Made by a program: the position numbers and the translations under genes
Origin: Rhodopseudomonas boonkerdii
GTDB taxonomy: Bacteria > Pseudomonadota > Alphaproteobacteria > Rhizobiales > Xanthobacteraceae
Length of the DNA: 64,000 bases
Assembly: GCF_021184025.1 (NCBI RefSeq)
Contig: NZ_CP036537.1
Location: forward strand, 3,286,001-3,350,000
Reading direction: 5' to 3'
The notes under the pieces: model-generated
The model's database searches: none
The model's input: only the letters and a program-made list of their open reading frames with translations
What the model was told of the DNA's origin: nothing
In this document: positions 1 through 9,513 of the stretch, one piece after another
How positions within the stretch are numbered: the stretch's first letter is position 1
How the letters are laid out: every line of letters starts with the position of its first letter

Positions 1-694
1 TCGACGCCATCACGGTGGCGCGCTGCTGTGGATCGGGCACATAGGCCAGCAGATATTCGTCGAGCCGGCTCCAGTCCTCGGCCATGCCGATGAGCCGTTC
101 CAGCGAGGCACGGGCCTCGCTCAGAGACCACACGGTCCGCTTGGCGAGATGGACACGGGTCAGCACACGGGCTTGACGCTGGGTCGCATAGGCCGACAGC
201 AGATCGTAGAGCGTCGCCGTGAATTTCTGCTGTTTGATCTCGGCAATCTGCTCCGGCATGCCGCGCGGGAAGGTTTCGCGGCCGAGCTGCGGCCGGGCCA
301 TCAGCTGGTCGGCGGCGCTGCGGATCGCTTCGAGACGACGCAGCCGGTTGGCCAGCGCGGTCGCCATGTCTTCGGCGCTAGGTCCTTCCTCCGTCGTCGT
401 CTGCTCCGGCAGCAGCAGGCGCGACTTCAGGAAGGCCAGCCAGGCCGCCATCACGAGATAGTCCGCGGCGAGTTCCAACCGGATCTTCCGCGCTTCTTCG
501 ATAAACAGCAGGTACTGGTCTGCAAGCGCGAGGATCGAGATCTTGTGCAGGTCGACCTTCTGCTGGCGGGCGAGCGTCAGCAGCAGATCGAGCGGGCCTT
601 CATAGCCCTCGACGTCGATGACCAGCGCCGGCTCGTCATTGGGAACGATCTCGGCTGGCCGCCCGGTTTCAAACGACAGAATTTCGGCGCTCAT
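1..694 (-). CDS. scpA: Segregation and condensation protein A, partial (C-terminus beyond left edge)
   Basis: The kleisin subunit of the bacterial SMC condensin complex; it bridges SMC heads and works with ScpB in chromosome compaction and segregation. Read on the minus strand from the ATG at 692-694, about 231 codons are open to the window edge. The N-terminal ScpA signature YEGPLDLLL lies at residues 31-39 and is followed by the usual helical stretch with QKVDLHKI. Its ATG overlaps the TGA of nagZ (ATGA, 691-694), so the two are probably translationally coupled; scpB is expected beyond the edge. The C-terminal winged-helix part is not visible. Confidence 0.93.
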   Translation of the reverse strand, partial: MSAEILSFETGRPAEIVPNDEPALVIDVEGYEGPLDLLLTLARQQKVDLHKISILALADQYLLFIEEARKIRLELAADYLVMAAWLAFLKSRLLLPEQTTTEEGPSAEDMATALANRLRRLEAIRSAADQLMARPQLGRETFPRGMPEQIAEIKQQKFTATLYDLLSAYATQRQARVLTRVHLAKRTVWSLSEARASLERLIGMAEDWSRLDEYLLAYVPDPQQRATVMAS

Positions 695-1716
695 GCGCTG
701 GCTCCCGCCCGTGCGATCAGTTGGTCGAGTTCCGCCCGTCCAGCGGCGCGGTCAAACGGTTGCGGCTGCCGACGCGCCGCGATGGCCTCACGGGCCCGCT
801 CGTCGGCCTTCCCCTTGAGCAGCGGCGTTTCCCTGGCCACGGCCTGCATCTCGTCGAGCTTGCCGTTGCAGTGCAGGACGACGTCACAGCCCGCGCTCAC
901 GATCGCGCGGGTCCGCTCGGCGATCGACCCCGCCAGAGCATTCATCGACACGTCATCACTCATCAACAAACCCTGGAACCCGATACTTCCGCGAATCACC
1001 TGCTCGATGATTGTCGCAGAAGTCGTGGCCGGCTGAGTGGCGTCCAGAGCGTTAAACACAACATGTGCCGTCATCGCCATCGGCAGGTCGGCAAGCGGAC
1101 GAAACGCTTCGAAATCAGAAGCTTCCAGCTCTTTCTTCGAGCTATTTACTACCGGAAGTCTATGGTGGCTGTCAGCATTGGCCCGGCCGTGCCCCGGAAT
1201 ATGCTTGAGCACCGGCAGAACACCGCCATCGGCCAGACCATCGCTCACCGCTCGCGCGATGGCCGCAACCTTGACCGGATTCGTGCCGTAAGCACGATTG
1301 CCGATCACGGCATCGGCTCCGTCGACCGGCACATCGGCCAGCGGCAGGCAGTCCACGGTGATGCCGAGGTCGACCAGATCCCCGGCGATGAGCCGAGAGC
1401 TCAGCCAGGCCGCCCGCAAGCCCAGCTCCGGCTGGATATCGTGGAGCGCGCCAAAGACCGCGCCAGGCGGATAGACTGGCCAATGCGGCGGCCCCAGACG
1501 TTGAACCCGGCCGCCTTCCTGGTCGATCAGGACCGGAGCCCCCAGATCACCTGTCGTCCCACGCAACTCCTCAATCAACGCAGCAACTTGCGACGGATTA
1601 TCAATGTTTCGCTTGAAGAGGATAAAACCCCACGGCCGCTCTGCGCGCAAAAATGCGCGCTCGTCTGCCGTCAGCTCGAGGCCGGAAACGCCGGTTATGA
1701 AAGCGCGGTTGCTCAT
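691..1716 (-). CDS. nagZ: Beta-N-acetylhexosaminidase (GH3), peptidoglycan recycling
   Basis: Cytoplasmic glycoside hydrolase family 3 enzyme that removes GlcNAc from GlcNAc-anhydroMurNAc-peptides during cell-wall recycling. At 341 residues it has the usual length. The family fingerprint KHIPGHG is at residues 171-177, followed by the loop with D182 and H184 that carries the His/Asp acid-base pair. The nucleophile region MSDDVSM is at 252-258, and IDQEGGRVQRL at 64-74 is also typical. It lies between the SPOR protein gene and scpA, the normal alphaproteobacterial order. Its product feeds AnmK, which is also encoded here (33013..34143). Confidence 0.95.
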   Translation of the reverse strand: MSNRAFITGVSGLELTADERAFLRAERPWGFILFKRNIDNPSQVAALIEELRGTTGDLGAPVLIDQEGGRVQRLGPPHWPVYPPGAVFGALHDIQPELGLRAAWLSSRLIAGDLVDLGITVDCLPLADVPVDGADAVIGNRAYGTNPVKVAAIARAVSDGLADGGVLPVLKHIPGHGRANADSHHRLPVVNSSKKELEASDFEAFRPLADLPMAMTAHVVFNALDATQPATTSATIIEQVIRGSIGFQGLLMSDDVSMNALAGSIAERTRAIVSAGCDVVLHCNGKLDEMQAVARETPLLKGKADERAREAIAARRQPQPFDRAAGRAELDQLIARAGASA

Positions 1717-1762
1717 GGGGCCGATTAGGCCCCATCACCACGCAGGGTCAAGGAAAGCGCCG

Positions 1763-3259
1763 TTAATTCCTTTGGACGACGCACTGTCCGCCGGCAGATT
1801 TCAGGTTCCCGCACAGCTGCTGGGCGTCTTCAGACGAAAGCGGCCCGACCATCGCGCGGTAGTAAGTCCCCTTGTCTCCGAGATCGGCTCTCTTGATCAG
1901 TGGAGAACGGGATCCCAATACCGACGGGAACTTGTTCTGCAGAGCCCTGAACGAAGCTCTGGCATCGGAGTCACTACGCTGCGACGACACCTGGACTACA
2001 TAGCCGCCGGTCGCCGCCGAGGACGGCGGAGCGATATCCTGCGGCGCCGTGTTCAGCGAGGCCGAACGCGTCGTGGGCGCCACGGGGGCGGACTGCGGCG
2101 TCAATGACATCGGAGCGTTGGCCGAGGCGTTCGAATTGACGGCCGGCGTCGGCGCTGGAGCCGGAGCCGTCAGCTTGGCTGGCGCCTGGCGCGTGGCAGG
2201 CGTTGCCATCGCATCGGACTGATCGCCACGGATCGGGAGCGTACGAACCCGGCGCGGCTCGTCACCGTTCATGGCACCATTGCCCACCATCGGCTTGTTC
2301 GCCGGGGAAACGCTGGCGGTGGTCGGCGGATTGCTGTTCTGGTTCAACGGCGGAAACACCACGCGCGGCCCGCCGGCCTTGGTGGCGTCCTGCACATTCA
2401 CCGGCTGCTCCTCGCGCGACACCAGGCGCTCCTGCCCGGTGGCGAGACGATCGAGCTGCTTGCCGCTGTCATTCGACGCCGTCGCCGATGGCGGCACGAT
2501 CTTGTTGGGGCCGGGATCGGCCTTGATCACCGGCGGCTCGCCGCTACGCGTCGATCCGATGAAGGTGCGATAAGCGAAGGCGCCGCCGGTACCGATCACC
2601 GCCAGGGCGAGCACGGCCGCAACGGTCATCATACCGCCGCGACGTTTCGGACGCTCGTCTTCGTCGGCGATGTCAGGCTGATGATAGGCGTAGGGATCGT
2701 CCTGATACTGATCCTGCTGATAGGCCTGATGCCCGTGCTCGGGCTGGCCGTAGAGTGCGTCGTCGTAGCGGTTCGGATCGAGCGGCTGTTCCGGCACCTG
2801 CGGATGACCATAGGCGTCGTAGCCCGCATGCGGCTGCTGCTCGTAACCCTGCGCCGCATAGTCCTGCGGGGCGTAACCGCTGGCGGCATAAGCCTCGGCA
2901 TCATGATGCTGCGAGGCCTGCTGGTAGTTCTGCCGGAAATCGAATTCCGACTCGGCCTCGCTGTAATGCTGCTCCTCCGGCTCAGCCGGCTGCTGGGCGC
3001 GCTGCGCGGCGACGCGCTGCATCCATGGCGGCGGAGTCGGCGCAGCTTCGAACTGCTCCTCGGGCTCGTCCTGATAGGGAGACGCCGGCTCGGCCCGACG
3101 CTGCTGGGCGGCGGCTTGACGCGCAGGCGCGGAAGCGAAGGGATCGGTCTGGCCTATCAAGCGTGCCAGCTCAGCCAAGGGATCGCCCTCGCCGTGCGCA
3201 CGCGGATCGTTATGGCCGGCATCCGCGGGGTAAGATCGGTTCTGGTATCGATTGACCAT
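1763..3259 (-). CDS. SPOR-domain membrane protein (FtsN-like topology)
   Basis: A 498-residue bitopic inner-membrane protein. Residues 1-205 are a cytoplasmic, low-complexity region rich in Gln, Tyr, Glu and Pro. Basic residues KRR at 205-207 precede one transmembrane helix at about 211-230. A Pro/Ala/Thr-rich periplasmic linker leads to a C-terminal SPOR domain (about 416-498, beginning GGYVVQVSSQ). SPOR domains bind denuded glycan strands at the septum, so a division-site role is likely. It sits 46 bp upstream of nagZ on the same strand and downstream of argS. The Tyr/Gln-rich cytoplasmic part looks disordered. The closest E. coli analogues are FtsN/DedD; no specific name is assigned. Confidence 0.88.
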   Translation of the reverse strand: MVNRYQNRSYPADAGHNDPRAHGEGDPLAELARLIGQTDPFASAPARQAAAQQRRAEPASPYQDEPEEQFEAAPTPPPWMQRVAAQRAQQPAEPEEQHYSEAESEFDFRQNYQQASQHHDAEAYAASGYAPQDYAAQGYEQQPHAGYDAYGHPQVPEQPLDPNRYDDALYGQPEHGHQAYQQDQYQDDPYAYHQPDIADEDERPKRRGGMMTVAAVLALAVIGTGGAFAYRTFIGSTRSGEPPVIKADPGPNKIVPPSATASNDSGKQLDRLATGQERLVSREEQPVNVQDATKAGGPRVVFPPLNQNSNPPTTASVSPANKPMVGNGAMNGDEPRRVRTLPIRGDQSDAMATPATRQAPAKLTAPAPAPTPAVNSNASANAPMSLTPQSAPVAPTTRSASLNTAPQDIAPPSSAATGGYVVQVSSQRSDSDARASFRALQNKFPSVLGSRSPLIKRADLGDKGTYYRAMVGPLSSEDAQQLCGNLKSAGGQCVVQRN

Positions 3260-3377
3260 GGTGATGTCACATCCCCTGCGGGAAAGCTGTCACCTCGCCG
3301 ACCGGACGAGATTGACGCCTGTCATTGACCGCGGCACACCCCCATGCCGCGACCATTCCCAAATTGCTACTCAACTA

Positions 3378-5180
3378 CTAACGCATCTCGTCCGGAGCAG
3401 AGACGCCGAGCACGGCGAGACCTGACCTAAGAACGGAAACGATGCTCTGCACGAGTGCCAGACGTGCTTTGGTAAGTTGTGCATCATTAGTGATAATGAA
3501 GCGTAAATGAGGCGCATCGCGCCCCTGGGTCCAGTGCGCGTGGAAGGCACTGGCCAGATCGTAGAGGTAGAATGCGATCCGGTGCGGCTCATGGGCAATG
3601 GCAGCCGCCTCGATCATACGCGGATACAGCGCAAGCTGCCGCAGCAGGCTGAGTTCGGCGGTATCGTCCAGCCGCTCGACCGCCGCATCCTGGAGATAAG
3701 CGATCCGGGGTCCTTCTTCCAGAGGAAGCCCGGCCATTTCCGGCATCTGTTCCCGCGCATTGCGGAAGATCGAATGACCGCGGGCATGACCATACTGGAC
3801 GTAGAAAACGGCATTGTCCTTGGACTGCTCGATCACCTTCGCAAGGTCGAAATCCAGCACCGCGTCGTTCTTCCGGAACAGCATCATGAAGCGAACGGCG
3901 TCGGAGCCAACCTCATCCACCACCTCGCGCAAGGTGACGAAATCGCCGGAGCGCTTCGACATCTTGACCGGCTCGCCATTGCGCAGCAGCTTGACCAGCT
4001 GGACGATCTTCACATCCAGTTCGCCCTTGCCGTCGGTCACGGCCTTGATCGCCGCCTGCACGCGCTTGATATAGCCGCCGTGATCGGCGCCCCAGACGTC
4101 CACCATGTTGTGGAAGCCGCGATCGACCTTGGTCTTGTGATAGGCGATGTCGGAGGCAAAATAAGTGTAGCCGCCATTCGACTTCAGGAGCGGACGATCG
4201 ACATCGTCGCCATAAGCGGTGGCACGGAACAGCGTCTGCTCGCGATCCTCGTAATCGTCGACCGGCTTGCCCTTCGGCGGCGGCAACCGACCTTCATAGA
4301 CATCGCCCTTTGCACGCAGGAAGTCGATGGTCGCGCCGACCTGATCGATCGCGCCCGTAATCAGCGACCGCTCCGAAAAGAAGACTTCGTGACTGATGTT
4401 CAAGGCAGCGAGATCACCCTTGATCATCTCCATCATCATCTCGATGGCTTTTGCGCGTGTGATCGGCAGCCACTGCTCTTCAGGCATCTCGTTCAGCGCG
4501 GCGCCGTGCTCGGCGGCCAGCGCCTGCCCGACCGGCTTCAGATAGTCGCCGGGATACAGGCCTTCCGGGATTTCGCCGATGGCCTCGCCGAGCGCCTCGC
4601 GATAGCGCAGGAAGGCGGAGCGGCCGAGCACATCGACCTGTGCTCCGGCATCGTTGATGTAGTATTCGCGGGTGACGTCGTAGCCGGCAACATCGAGCAG
4701 ACTCGCCAGCGCATCGCCGAACACCGCGCCGCGGCAATGGCCGACATGCATCGGACCGGTCGGATTGGCCGAGACATATTCGACATTGACCTTCTCGCCG
4801 GCGCCGATGGCGCTGCGGCCATAGGCATCGCCGTCGCGCAAGACGGCACGCAACGCCTCGGCCCACACGGAGGTCTTCAGCGTCAGATTGATGAAGCCGG
4901 GACCGGCGACATCGACCGAGGTGACAAGGTCGTCCGCGCGCAGCTTGGCTGCGATGGCATCGGCGAGATCGCGGGGCTTCGCCTTCGCCTCCTTCGCCAG
5001 CACCATCGCGGCATTGCTCGCCATGTCGCCATGCGACGCATCCTTGGTCGGCTCGACGACAATGCGCGACAGATCGATGCCGGCAGGCAGCACGCCTTCG
5101 GCGATGAGATCGTTGCAGACCGCGTGCACGCGGGCGAGCACATTGGCGAACAGATGCGGCGTCGGAGCAGAAGTGGTCAT
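3378..5180 (-). CDS. argS: Arginyl-tRNA synthetase
   Basis: Class I aminoacyl-tRNA synthetase charging tRNA-Arg. The frame is open up to 5309, but the ATG at 5180 ([15 protein letters not shown]) gives the family's usual length of 600 residues and begins at the Arg-tRNA-synthetase N-terminal domain; the extra 43 codons upstream do not resemble it. The HIGH-type motif HVGH is at residues 145-148 in the context [12 protein letters not shown]. The KMSK loop reads [10 protein letters not shown], and a DALR anticodon-binding domain with conserved tyrosines closes the protein. It lies between dgt and the SPOR gene, all on the minus strand. Confidence 0.96.
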   Translation of the reverse strand: MTTSAPTPHLFANVLARVHAVCNDLIAEGVLPAGIDLSRIVVEPTKDASHGDMASNAAMVLAKEAKAKPRDLADAIAAKLRADDLVTSVDVAGPGFINLTLKTSVWAEALRAVLRDGDAYGRSAIGAGEKVNVEYVSANPTGPMHVGHCRGAVFGDALASLLDVAGYDVTREYYINDAGAQVDVLGRSAFLRYREALGEAIGEIPEGLYPGDYLKPVGQALAAEHGAALNEMPEEQWLPITRAKAIEMMMEMIKGDLAALNISHEVFFSERSLITGAIDQVGATIDFLRAKGDVYEGRLPPPKGKPVDDYEDREQTLFRATAYGDDVDRPLLKSNGGYTYFASDIAYHKTKVDRGFHNMVDVWGADHGGYIKRVQAAIKAVTDGKGELDVKIVQLVKLLRNGEPVKMSKRSGDFVTLREVVDEVGSDAVRFMMLFRKNDAVLDFDLAKVIEQSKDNAVFYVQYGHARGHSIFRNAREQMPEMAGLPLEEGPRIAYLQDAAVERLDDTAELSLLRQLALYPRMIEAAAIAHEPHRIAFYLYDLASAFHAHWTQGRDAPHLRFIITNDAQLTKARLALVQSIVSVLRSGLAVLGVSAPDEMR

Positions 5181-5332
5181 TCGATACGGGAACCGGGCTG
5201 AGCCGGACTCACCCGGCATGAATGTTTCGGCGTCATTAGCATGGCGCGTTTGCATTTGCGCGCGGTTTGCACGCAAGCGCGCGACGGTTTGCAAATCCGT
5301 ATATTTCACAATAAAAGCAATAGCTTATTGAT

Positions 5333-6547
5333 TCAACGCAATTCCGGAGTGCTGTCGAACAGCCGGATATGCTCGGTGATGGCGAAACGGTCGGTCATCC
5401 CGGCAATGAAATTGCCGATCCGCCGCGCCTGCTCCGCCTCCGATGCCGCCTCACCATCCGATGAGGGTTGCCATTCGGGCGGCAGATCTTCGGGGCGGCG
5501 CGTGTAGCGGGAGAACAGATCGGCCACCAGGCACTCCGCTTCGACCATCACCCGCATCACCCGGGGATGGCGATACATGCCGGTCCAGAGGAAGGATTTG
5601 ATGGCGCGCTCCGCATCAGCCGCCTCGGCCGAAAATGCGATCAGCTGACGGCCGCAGTGACGGACCTCCTCAGCCGAAAGCGGCCTTACCTCGTCGAGCC
5701 GGCGCTGCGCCTCGCCGACGACAGAGCCGATCAAATAGGAAATCAGCTCGCGCACCAGTTCGGCGCCCCGCCGATCCTGATCGAGACCGGGATACCTGCG
5801 ATCGATCTCGGCGATGATGCCGGCGGCCAGCGGAATCGCCTTCAGATCATCGATACCAAACAGGCCGGCACGCAGGCCGTCGTCGATATCGTGGGCATCA
5901 TAGGCGATATCGTCGGCGATCGCCGCGGCCTGCGCCTCCAGCGAGGCGAAACTGCCGAGTTCGAGATCGAGGCTTCGGTTGAACGTCGTGATGCCGAGAG
6001 GCAGGCCGTGCTGCGCGTAACGCGCCAGCGGCGAACCGTCCGCGGCCGTCAACGGGCCGTTGTGCTTGACGATACCCTCAAGGGATTCCCAAGTCAGGTT
6101 CAGCCCGTCAAAATCAGGGTAGCGATGCTCGAGCGCCGTAACCACCCGCAGCGCCTGGGCGTTGTGATCGAAGCCACCATGAGCTTCGAGACAGGTGTCG
6201 AGGGCGCGCTCGCCGGCATGGCCGAACGGGGGATGGCCGAGATCGTGGGCCAGCGCCAGCGTCTCGGTCAAATCCTCGTCGAGGCCGAGCTGCCGTGCCA
6301 CCGCCCGGGCGATCTGGGCGACTTCCAGCGTGTGTGTCAGGCGCGTGCGGTAATGGTCGCCCTCATGAAACACGAAGACCTGGGTCTTGTGCTTCAGCCG
6401 CCGGAACGCCGTGGAGTGGATCACACGGTCGCAGTCCCGGCGGAAGGCGCTCCGGGTCCGGCTCGGCGCTTCCGGGAACTGGCGGCCGCGGCTGCGATCG
6501 GGGTCGCAGGCAAAGGGAGCGCGGGGAGCTGCCATTCCGACCGACAC
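5333..6547 (-). CDS. dgt: Deoxyguanosinetriphosphate triphosphohydrolase-like protein
   Basis: HD-superfamily dNTP triphosphohydrolase, which cleaves dNTPs to deoxynucleoside plus tripolyphosphate and so tunes dNTP pools. Length is 404 residues. The signature RLKHKTQVF is at 50-58, then metal-ligand H72 (LTHTLEVAQ) and the HD pair H101-D102 in [13 protein letters not shown]; the second-shell motif [14 protein letters not shown] follows. Either M1 or M5 could be the start. It is divergent from erpA across about 97 bp and transcribed toward argS, a gene order common in rhizobia. The dgt-like clade often acts on several dNTPs, so dGTP specificity is not assured. Confidence 0.93.
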   Translation of the reverse strand: MSVGMAAPRAPFACDPDRSRGRQFPEAPSRTRSAFRRDCDRVIHSTAFRRLKHKTQVFVFHEGDHYRTRLTHTLEVAQIARAVARQLGLDEDLTETLALAHDLGHPPFGHAGERALDTCLEAHGGFDHNAQALRVVTALEHRYPDFDGLNLTWESLEGIVKHNGPLTAADGSPLARYAQHGLPLGITTFNRSLDLELGSFASLEAQAAAIADDIAYDAHDIDDGLRAGLFGIDDLKAIPLAAGIIAEIDRRYPGLDQDRRGAELVRELISYLIGSVVGEAQRRLDEVRPLSAEEVRHCGRQLIAFSAEAADAERAIKSFLWTGMYRHPRVMRVMVEAECLVADLFSRYTRRPEDLPPEWQPSSDGEAASEAEQARRIGNFIAGMTDRFAITEHIRLFDSTPELR

Positions 6548-6615
6548 GGCTGTTTATCCTTGATCCAATTGATTCCGGGGACTGTCGCACTTAACTATGG
6601 GGAGCAGGAGATTCA

Positions 6616-6643
6616 AAGGGTTCGAATCCCTCCGGCGGAGCCA
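6616..6643 (+). other. tRNA 3'-end-like fragment (T-arm, acceptor strand, CCA)
   Basis: The sequence has exact 3'-tRNA geometry: a 5-nt T-stem strand (6616-6620), a seven-base loop TTCGAAT (6621-6627), the returning strand CCCTC (6628-6632), a seven-base acceptor strand CGGCGGA (6633-6639), a G discriminator and CCA (6641-6643). Four of the five T-stem positions pair; the outermost is an A/C mismatch. The expected 5' acceptor strand TCCGCCG is absent from the preceding 100 bp, so there is no intact tRNA gene. It lies in the short leader of erpA. The G discriminator is tRNA-Ser-like. It may be a relic of an attachment site or of a lost tRNA gene. Confidence 0.4.
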
Positions 6644-6644
6644 C

Positions 6645-6995
6645 ATGATGACCGAGACTGCCACGACCGAAGCCCCCCTCACCGTCAGCGCCAGCGCCGC
6701 GCGCCGGATCGGCGAAATCCTAAAGGCTGAAGGTGACGGCGCGATGCTGCGCGTTTCCGTCGAAGGCGGCGGCTGCTCGGGCTTTCAGTACAAATTCGAC
6801 GTCGAGCGCGCGAAGGCCGAAGATGACGTGGTGATCGAGCGCGACGCCGCAGTCGTGCTGGTCGATCCGGCCTCGGCGCCGTTCCTTGCGGGTTCCGAAC
6901 TCGATTTCGTGGACGACCTGATCGGCGCCTCGTTCCGGGTCGTCAATCCAAATGCCACTGCGTCCTGCGGCTGCGGGACCAGCTTTTCGATTTAA
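6645..6995 (+). CDS. erpA: Iron-sulfur cluster insertion protein ErpA (A-type carrier)
   Basis: A-type carrier that passes Fe-S clusters to apo-targets. It has 116 residues when started at the ATG at 6645; the frame extends upstream to 6597 but that part reads through the tRNA-like fragment. The three cluster-ligating cysteines are C44 in GGGCSGFQY and C108/C110 in SCGCGTSF. The ATG at 6648 is an equally possible start. It is divergent from dgt and far from the suf operon at 22.7-30.2 kb, which has its own A-type protein. The symbol is given because of its linkage to dgt, usual for ErpA in this group. Confidence 0.9.
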   Translation: MMTETATTEAPLTVSASAARRIGEILKAEGDGAMLRVSVEGGGCSGFQYKFDVERAKAEDDVVIERDAAVVLVDPASAPFLAGSELDFVDDLIGASFRVVNPNATASCGCGTSFSI

Positions 6996-7004
6996 AGCTT
7001 CGCC

Positions 7005-8252
7005 TCATCCGCCGTACGGCCCAACCTCCGGCGACCGGACATGCTCGGGTCGCACGCCAATGGCGAGGATGCGTGCCGTCAGTCCCTGCAGCCACGGAAT
7101 CACGTTGACCATGCGCATCACCAACGGCGGGGTCAGGGGCTGACCGCCGGGCGCCAGCGCACGGCTGATGATGTTGTTCTGCATCACCACCTGGATCGCC
7201 TGGGTCACACGCATCGGGAATTCCCGACGCTGGCGCACGGCATCGAGATCGTCTTCGCTCACCGGCCCCCTTCCGAGCTTCGCCGCCAGCAGATTGGCGG
7301 TCGCAACCGCATCCTGCACGGCGATGTTCACGCCGACGCCTCCGACCGGTGACATTGCGTGGGCGGCATCGCCAATGCACAGCAAACCTGGCAGGTGCCA
7401 CCGCTTCAGCCGATTGATAGCGACAGTGAGCAGCTTGACGTCATCCCAACTCTTCACCTCGTCGATATGCGCGGCCAGGATCGGAGCCAACCGCGATACT
7501 TCCGAGCGGAAGGCCTCGATGCCCCTGCCCTTGACCTCGTCGAAATGGTTTTTGGCGATCACATAGGCGCATTGCCAGTAGTCGCCACGATCGATGGTCA
7601 CCATCATCTTGCCGGGCTCGAGCCGCGCGAACACGCTCTCTGTCTCCTGCCCCTTGGCGATACGAAACCAGAGAATGTCCATCGGCGCCGCAATGTCTTC
7701 GACCTCGAGCTTCGCAGCCTGGCGCACGACCGAATGCCGGCCGTCGCAGGCCACAATGAGATCGGCACGGATTTCGATCGGTCCCTGCTCCGTCGTCGCC
7801 TTGACGCCGCTCACCTGCGCACCTGACCAGATGAGATCCGTGACCTCGGTCTTCATCATCACCTTGAGATGCGGAAAGCGCTGCCCCTTGTCGCGCAAGA
7901 AATTGAGAAAGTCCCATTGCGGCATGAAGGCGATGAAGGGGTATTTAGCCGGCGTGCGGGTGATATCGACAATGCGCAGTTTGTGCTGACCGAAGTAACC
8001 ATCCATCTTCGCGATGCGATCGTGCTTGATCTTGAGGAAGTCGTCGATCAGGCCCAGTTCATCCATCACCTGCAGCGTCGAGGGGTGCACGGTGTCGCCG
8101 CGAAAGTCGCGGAAGAAATCAGCATGTTTTTCCAGCACGATGGTGTCGACGCCGGCGCGGCCGAGCAGATAACCGAGCATCATGCCGGCAGGCCCGCCGC
8201 CGACGATGCAGCAACGTGTCGCCAAACGTCCGGTTTCCATCACGCCAGCCAT
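7005..8252 (-). CDS. FAD-dependent aromatic hydroxylase-type oxidoreductase
   Basis: A 415-residue class A flavoprotein monooxygenase of the UbiH/PHBH superfamily. An N-terminal Rossmann fold has GGGPAG at residues 18-23 and the ribose-binding Glu at about 41 (VLEKH). A mid-protein DG motif (CDGRHSVVR) and the late GD motif (CIGDAAHAMSPVGGVGVN) contact FAD and NAD(P)H. It ends 9 bp from the stop of convergent erpA and is divergent from a Rieske oxygenase gene, with a 208 bp shared upstream region. The substrate is unknown; such enzymes hydroxylate phenolic or polyketide-like rings. The start may be M1 or M5. Confidence 0.85.
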   Translation of the reverse strand: MAGVMETGRLATRCCIVGGGPAGMMLGYLLGRAGVDTIVLEKHADFFRDFRGDTVHPSTLQVMDELGLIDDFLKIKHDRIAKMDGYFGQHKLRIVDITRTPAKYPFIAFMPQWDFLNFLRDKGQRFPHLKVMMKTEVTDLIWSGAQVSGVKATTEQGPIEIRADLIVACDGRHSVVRQAAKLEVEDIAAPMDILWFRIAKGQETESVFARLEPGKMMVTIDRGDYWQCAYVIAKNHFDEVKGRGIEAFRSEVSRLAPILAAHIDEVKSWDDVKLLTVAINRLKRWHLPGLLCIGDAAHAMSPVGGVGVNIAVQDAVATANLLAAKLGRGPVSEDDLDAVRQRREFPMRVTQAIQVVMQNNIISRALAPGGQPLTPPLVMRMVNVIPWLQGLTARILAIGVRPEHVRSPEVGPYGG

Positions 8253-8460
8253 CTCCTCGTTTCGCGCCGAGCGGCAAGTTGAAGGAGCACCAATTCCACG
8301 TCAACAAGGCACCGCCTGGATTTCGATGCGGCGGCGATATTCAGCTCGATAACGCTGCAACATGGGCCCAAAATTGTTTCTTCACATGCCCGTCGTTATC
8401 TCTAAGAATACGCTGTCCTCGTCGATCCGATCCAATCACCTCCCATCAGGACAGGCGTGA

Positions 8461-9513
8461 ATGATCAATTCGGCCACTAGATCGGTCGCACCGCAGCGAC
8501 TTGGTTTTCCCAGAGACCTGAGCTTCGATGCCCAGGACTGGACCGTGCTCTCCCGCTACTGGTACCCGGTCGCGCGCAGCGACGAACTCGGCGACAAGCC
8601 GATGCAGGCCACGCTGCTGGATGTCGATCTGGTGGTCTATCGCGCCGCCGGCCGCGTCATCGCCGCCCGCAATCTGTGCGTCCATCGCGGCACCCAGTTG
8701 AGCCTCGGCTGGGTGGAACATGATACGATTGTCTGCCCTTATCACGGCTTTCGTTATGGCCCCGACGGGCGCTGTCGGTCGGTTCCGGCGCATCCGGACA
8801 TCCCGATCTCCGACAAGCTTCGCATCACCGTCCTGCCCACTGTCGAGCGTTATGGATTGATCTGGACCACGCTGAACGGCGAGAAGGACACGCTGCCGGT
8901 CTTTGAGGCCTGGGACGATCCCGACTTTCAGCCGATCATGGCGCCCACCATCGACATCAATAGTTCCTGCGGACGCCAGATGGAGGGCTTCCTCGACGTC
9001 GCGCATTTCGCATGGGCGCATGTCGAGTCATTCGGCGACCGCGACAATCCCGTCGTTCCCAGCTATCAACTGAAACGGACATCTTTCGGCATCCGCGCCA
9101 ACTATCTGAGCACGGTGAGCAACTATCCGAAGGGTCTTCGGCATCTGGCGCCCGAAGGTTTTGAATGGCTGCGGGTGTTCGATGTGTTTCCGCCGTTCTG
9201 TGCCCGGCTGACCGTCCACTTCCCCGGCTCGGACCGGCTCTGCATCCTTAACGCGCCGTCGCCCGTCTCGGCGAGAAAGACCCGCCTGTTTTGTCCGCTG
9301 GCGCGCAACTTCAACAAGGACGGTCCGCTCGACGAGGTGCTGGCCTTCAATCTGCAGATCTTCAACGAAGACCGCGTGATCGTTGAATCGCAAAAGCCGG
9401 AAGATCTACCGCTGGACATGCAGATGGAAACGCACATCCCTGCAGACCGCACATCGATCGCCTATCGAAAACTGCTGAAATCGATCGGTCTGGGATCGCA
9501 CTACACGAGTTGA
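8461..9513 (+). CDS. Rieske [2Fe-2S] oxygenase, alpha subunit type
   Basis: A 350-residue Rieske non-heme iron oxygenase. The Rieske cluster ligands are C73/H75 (CVHRG) and C92/H95 (CPYHGFRY). The catalytic mononuclear iron ligands are D179, H182 and H187, in the pattern D-x2-H-x4-H. The domain order resembles the phthalate dioxygenase / vanillate O-demethylase group (O-demethylases and single-component ring oxygenases). No ferredoxin or reductase gene is adjacent; the divergent flavoprotein is a hydroxylase, not a ferredoxin reductase, so electrons must come from elsewhere. The substrate cannot be told. It is followed 0 bp later by the convergent stop of the NTF2-like gene. Confidence 0.88.
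   Translation: MINSATRSVAPQRLGFPRDLSFDAQDWTVLSRYWYPVARSDELGDKPMQATLLDVDLVVYRAAGRVIAARNLCVHRGTQLSLGWVEHDTIVCPYHGFRYGPDGRCRSVPAHPDIPISDKLRITVLPTVERYGLIWTTLNGEKDTLPVFEAWDDPDFQPIMAPTIDINSSCGRQMEGFLDVAHFAWAHVESFGDRDNPVVPSYQLKRTSFGIRANYLSTVSNYPKGLRHLAPEGFEWLRVFDVFPPFCARLTVHFPGSDRLCILNAPSPVSARKTRLFCPLARNFNKDGPLDEVLAFNLQIFNEDRVIVESQKPEDLPLDMQMETHIPADRTSIAYRKLLKSIGLGSHYTS

Noticed and set aside
2681..3328. Plus-strand Leu/Val-rich membrane-like ORF
   Set aside because: Antisense of the Gln/Tyr-rich part of the SPOR protein; hydrophobicity arises from the mirrored codons.
3507..5201. Long plus-strand ORF of 564 codons
   Set aside because: It is the exact antisense of argS; its sequence is a low-complexity mirror of the synthetase with no family features.
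6556..6643. A complete tRNA-Ser gene before erpA
   Set aside because: No 5' acceptor strand TCCGCCG, D-arm or anticodon arm can be fitted in the preceding 100 bases.
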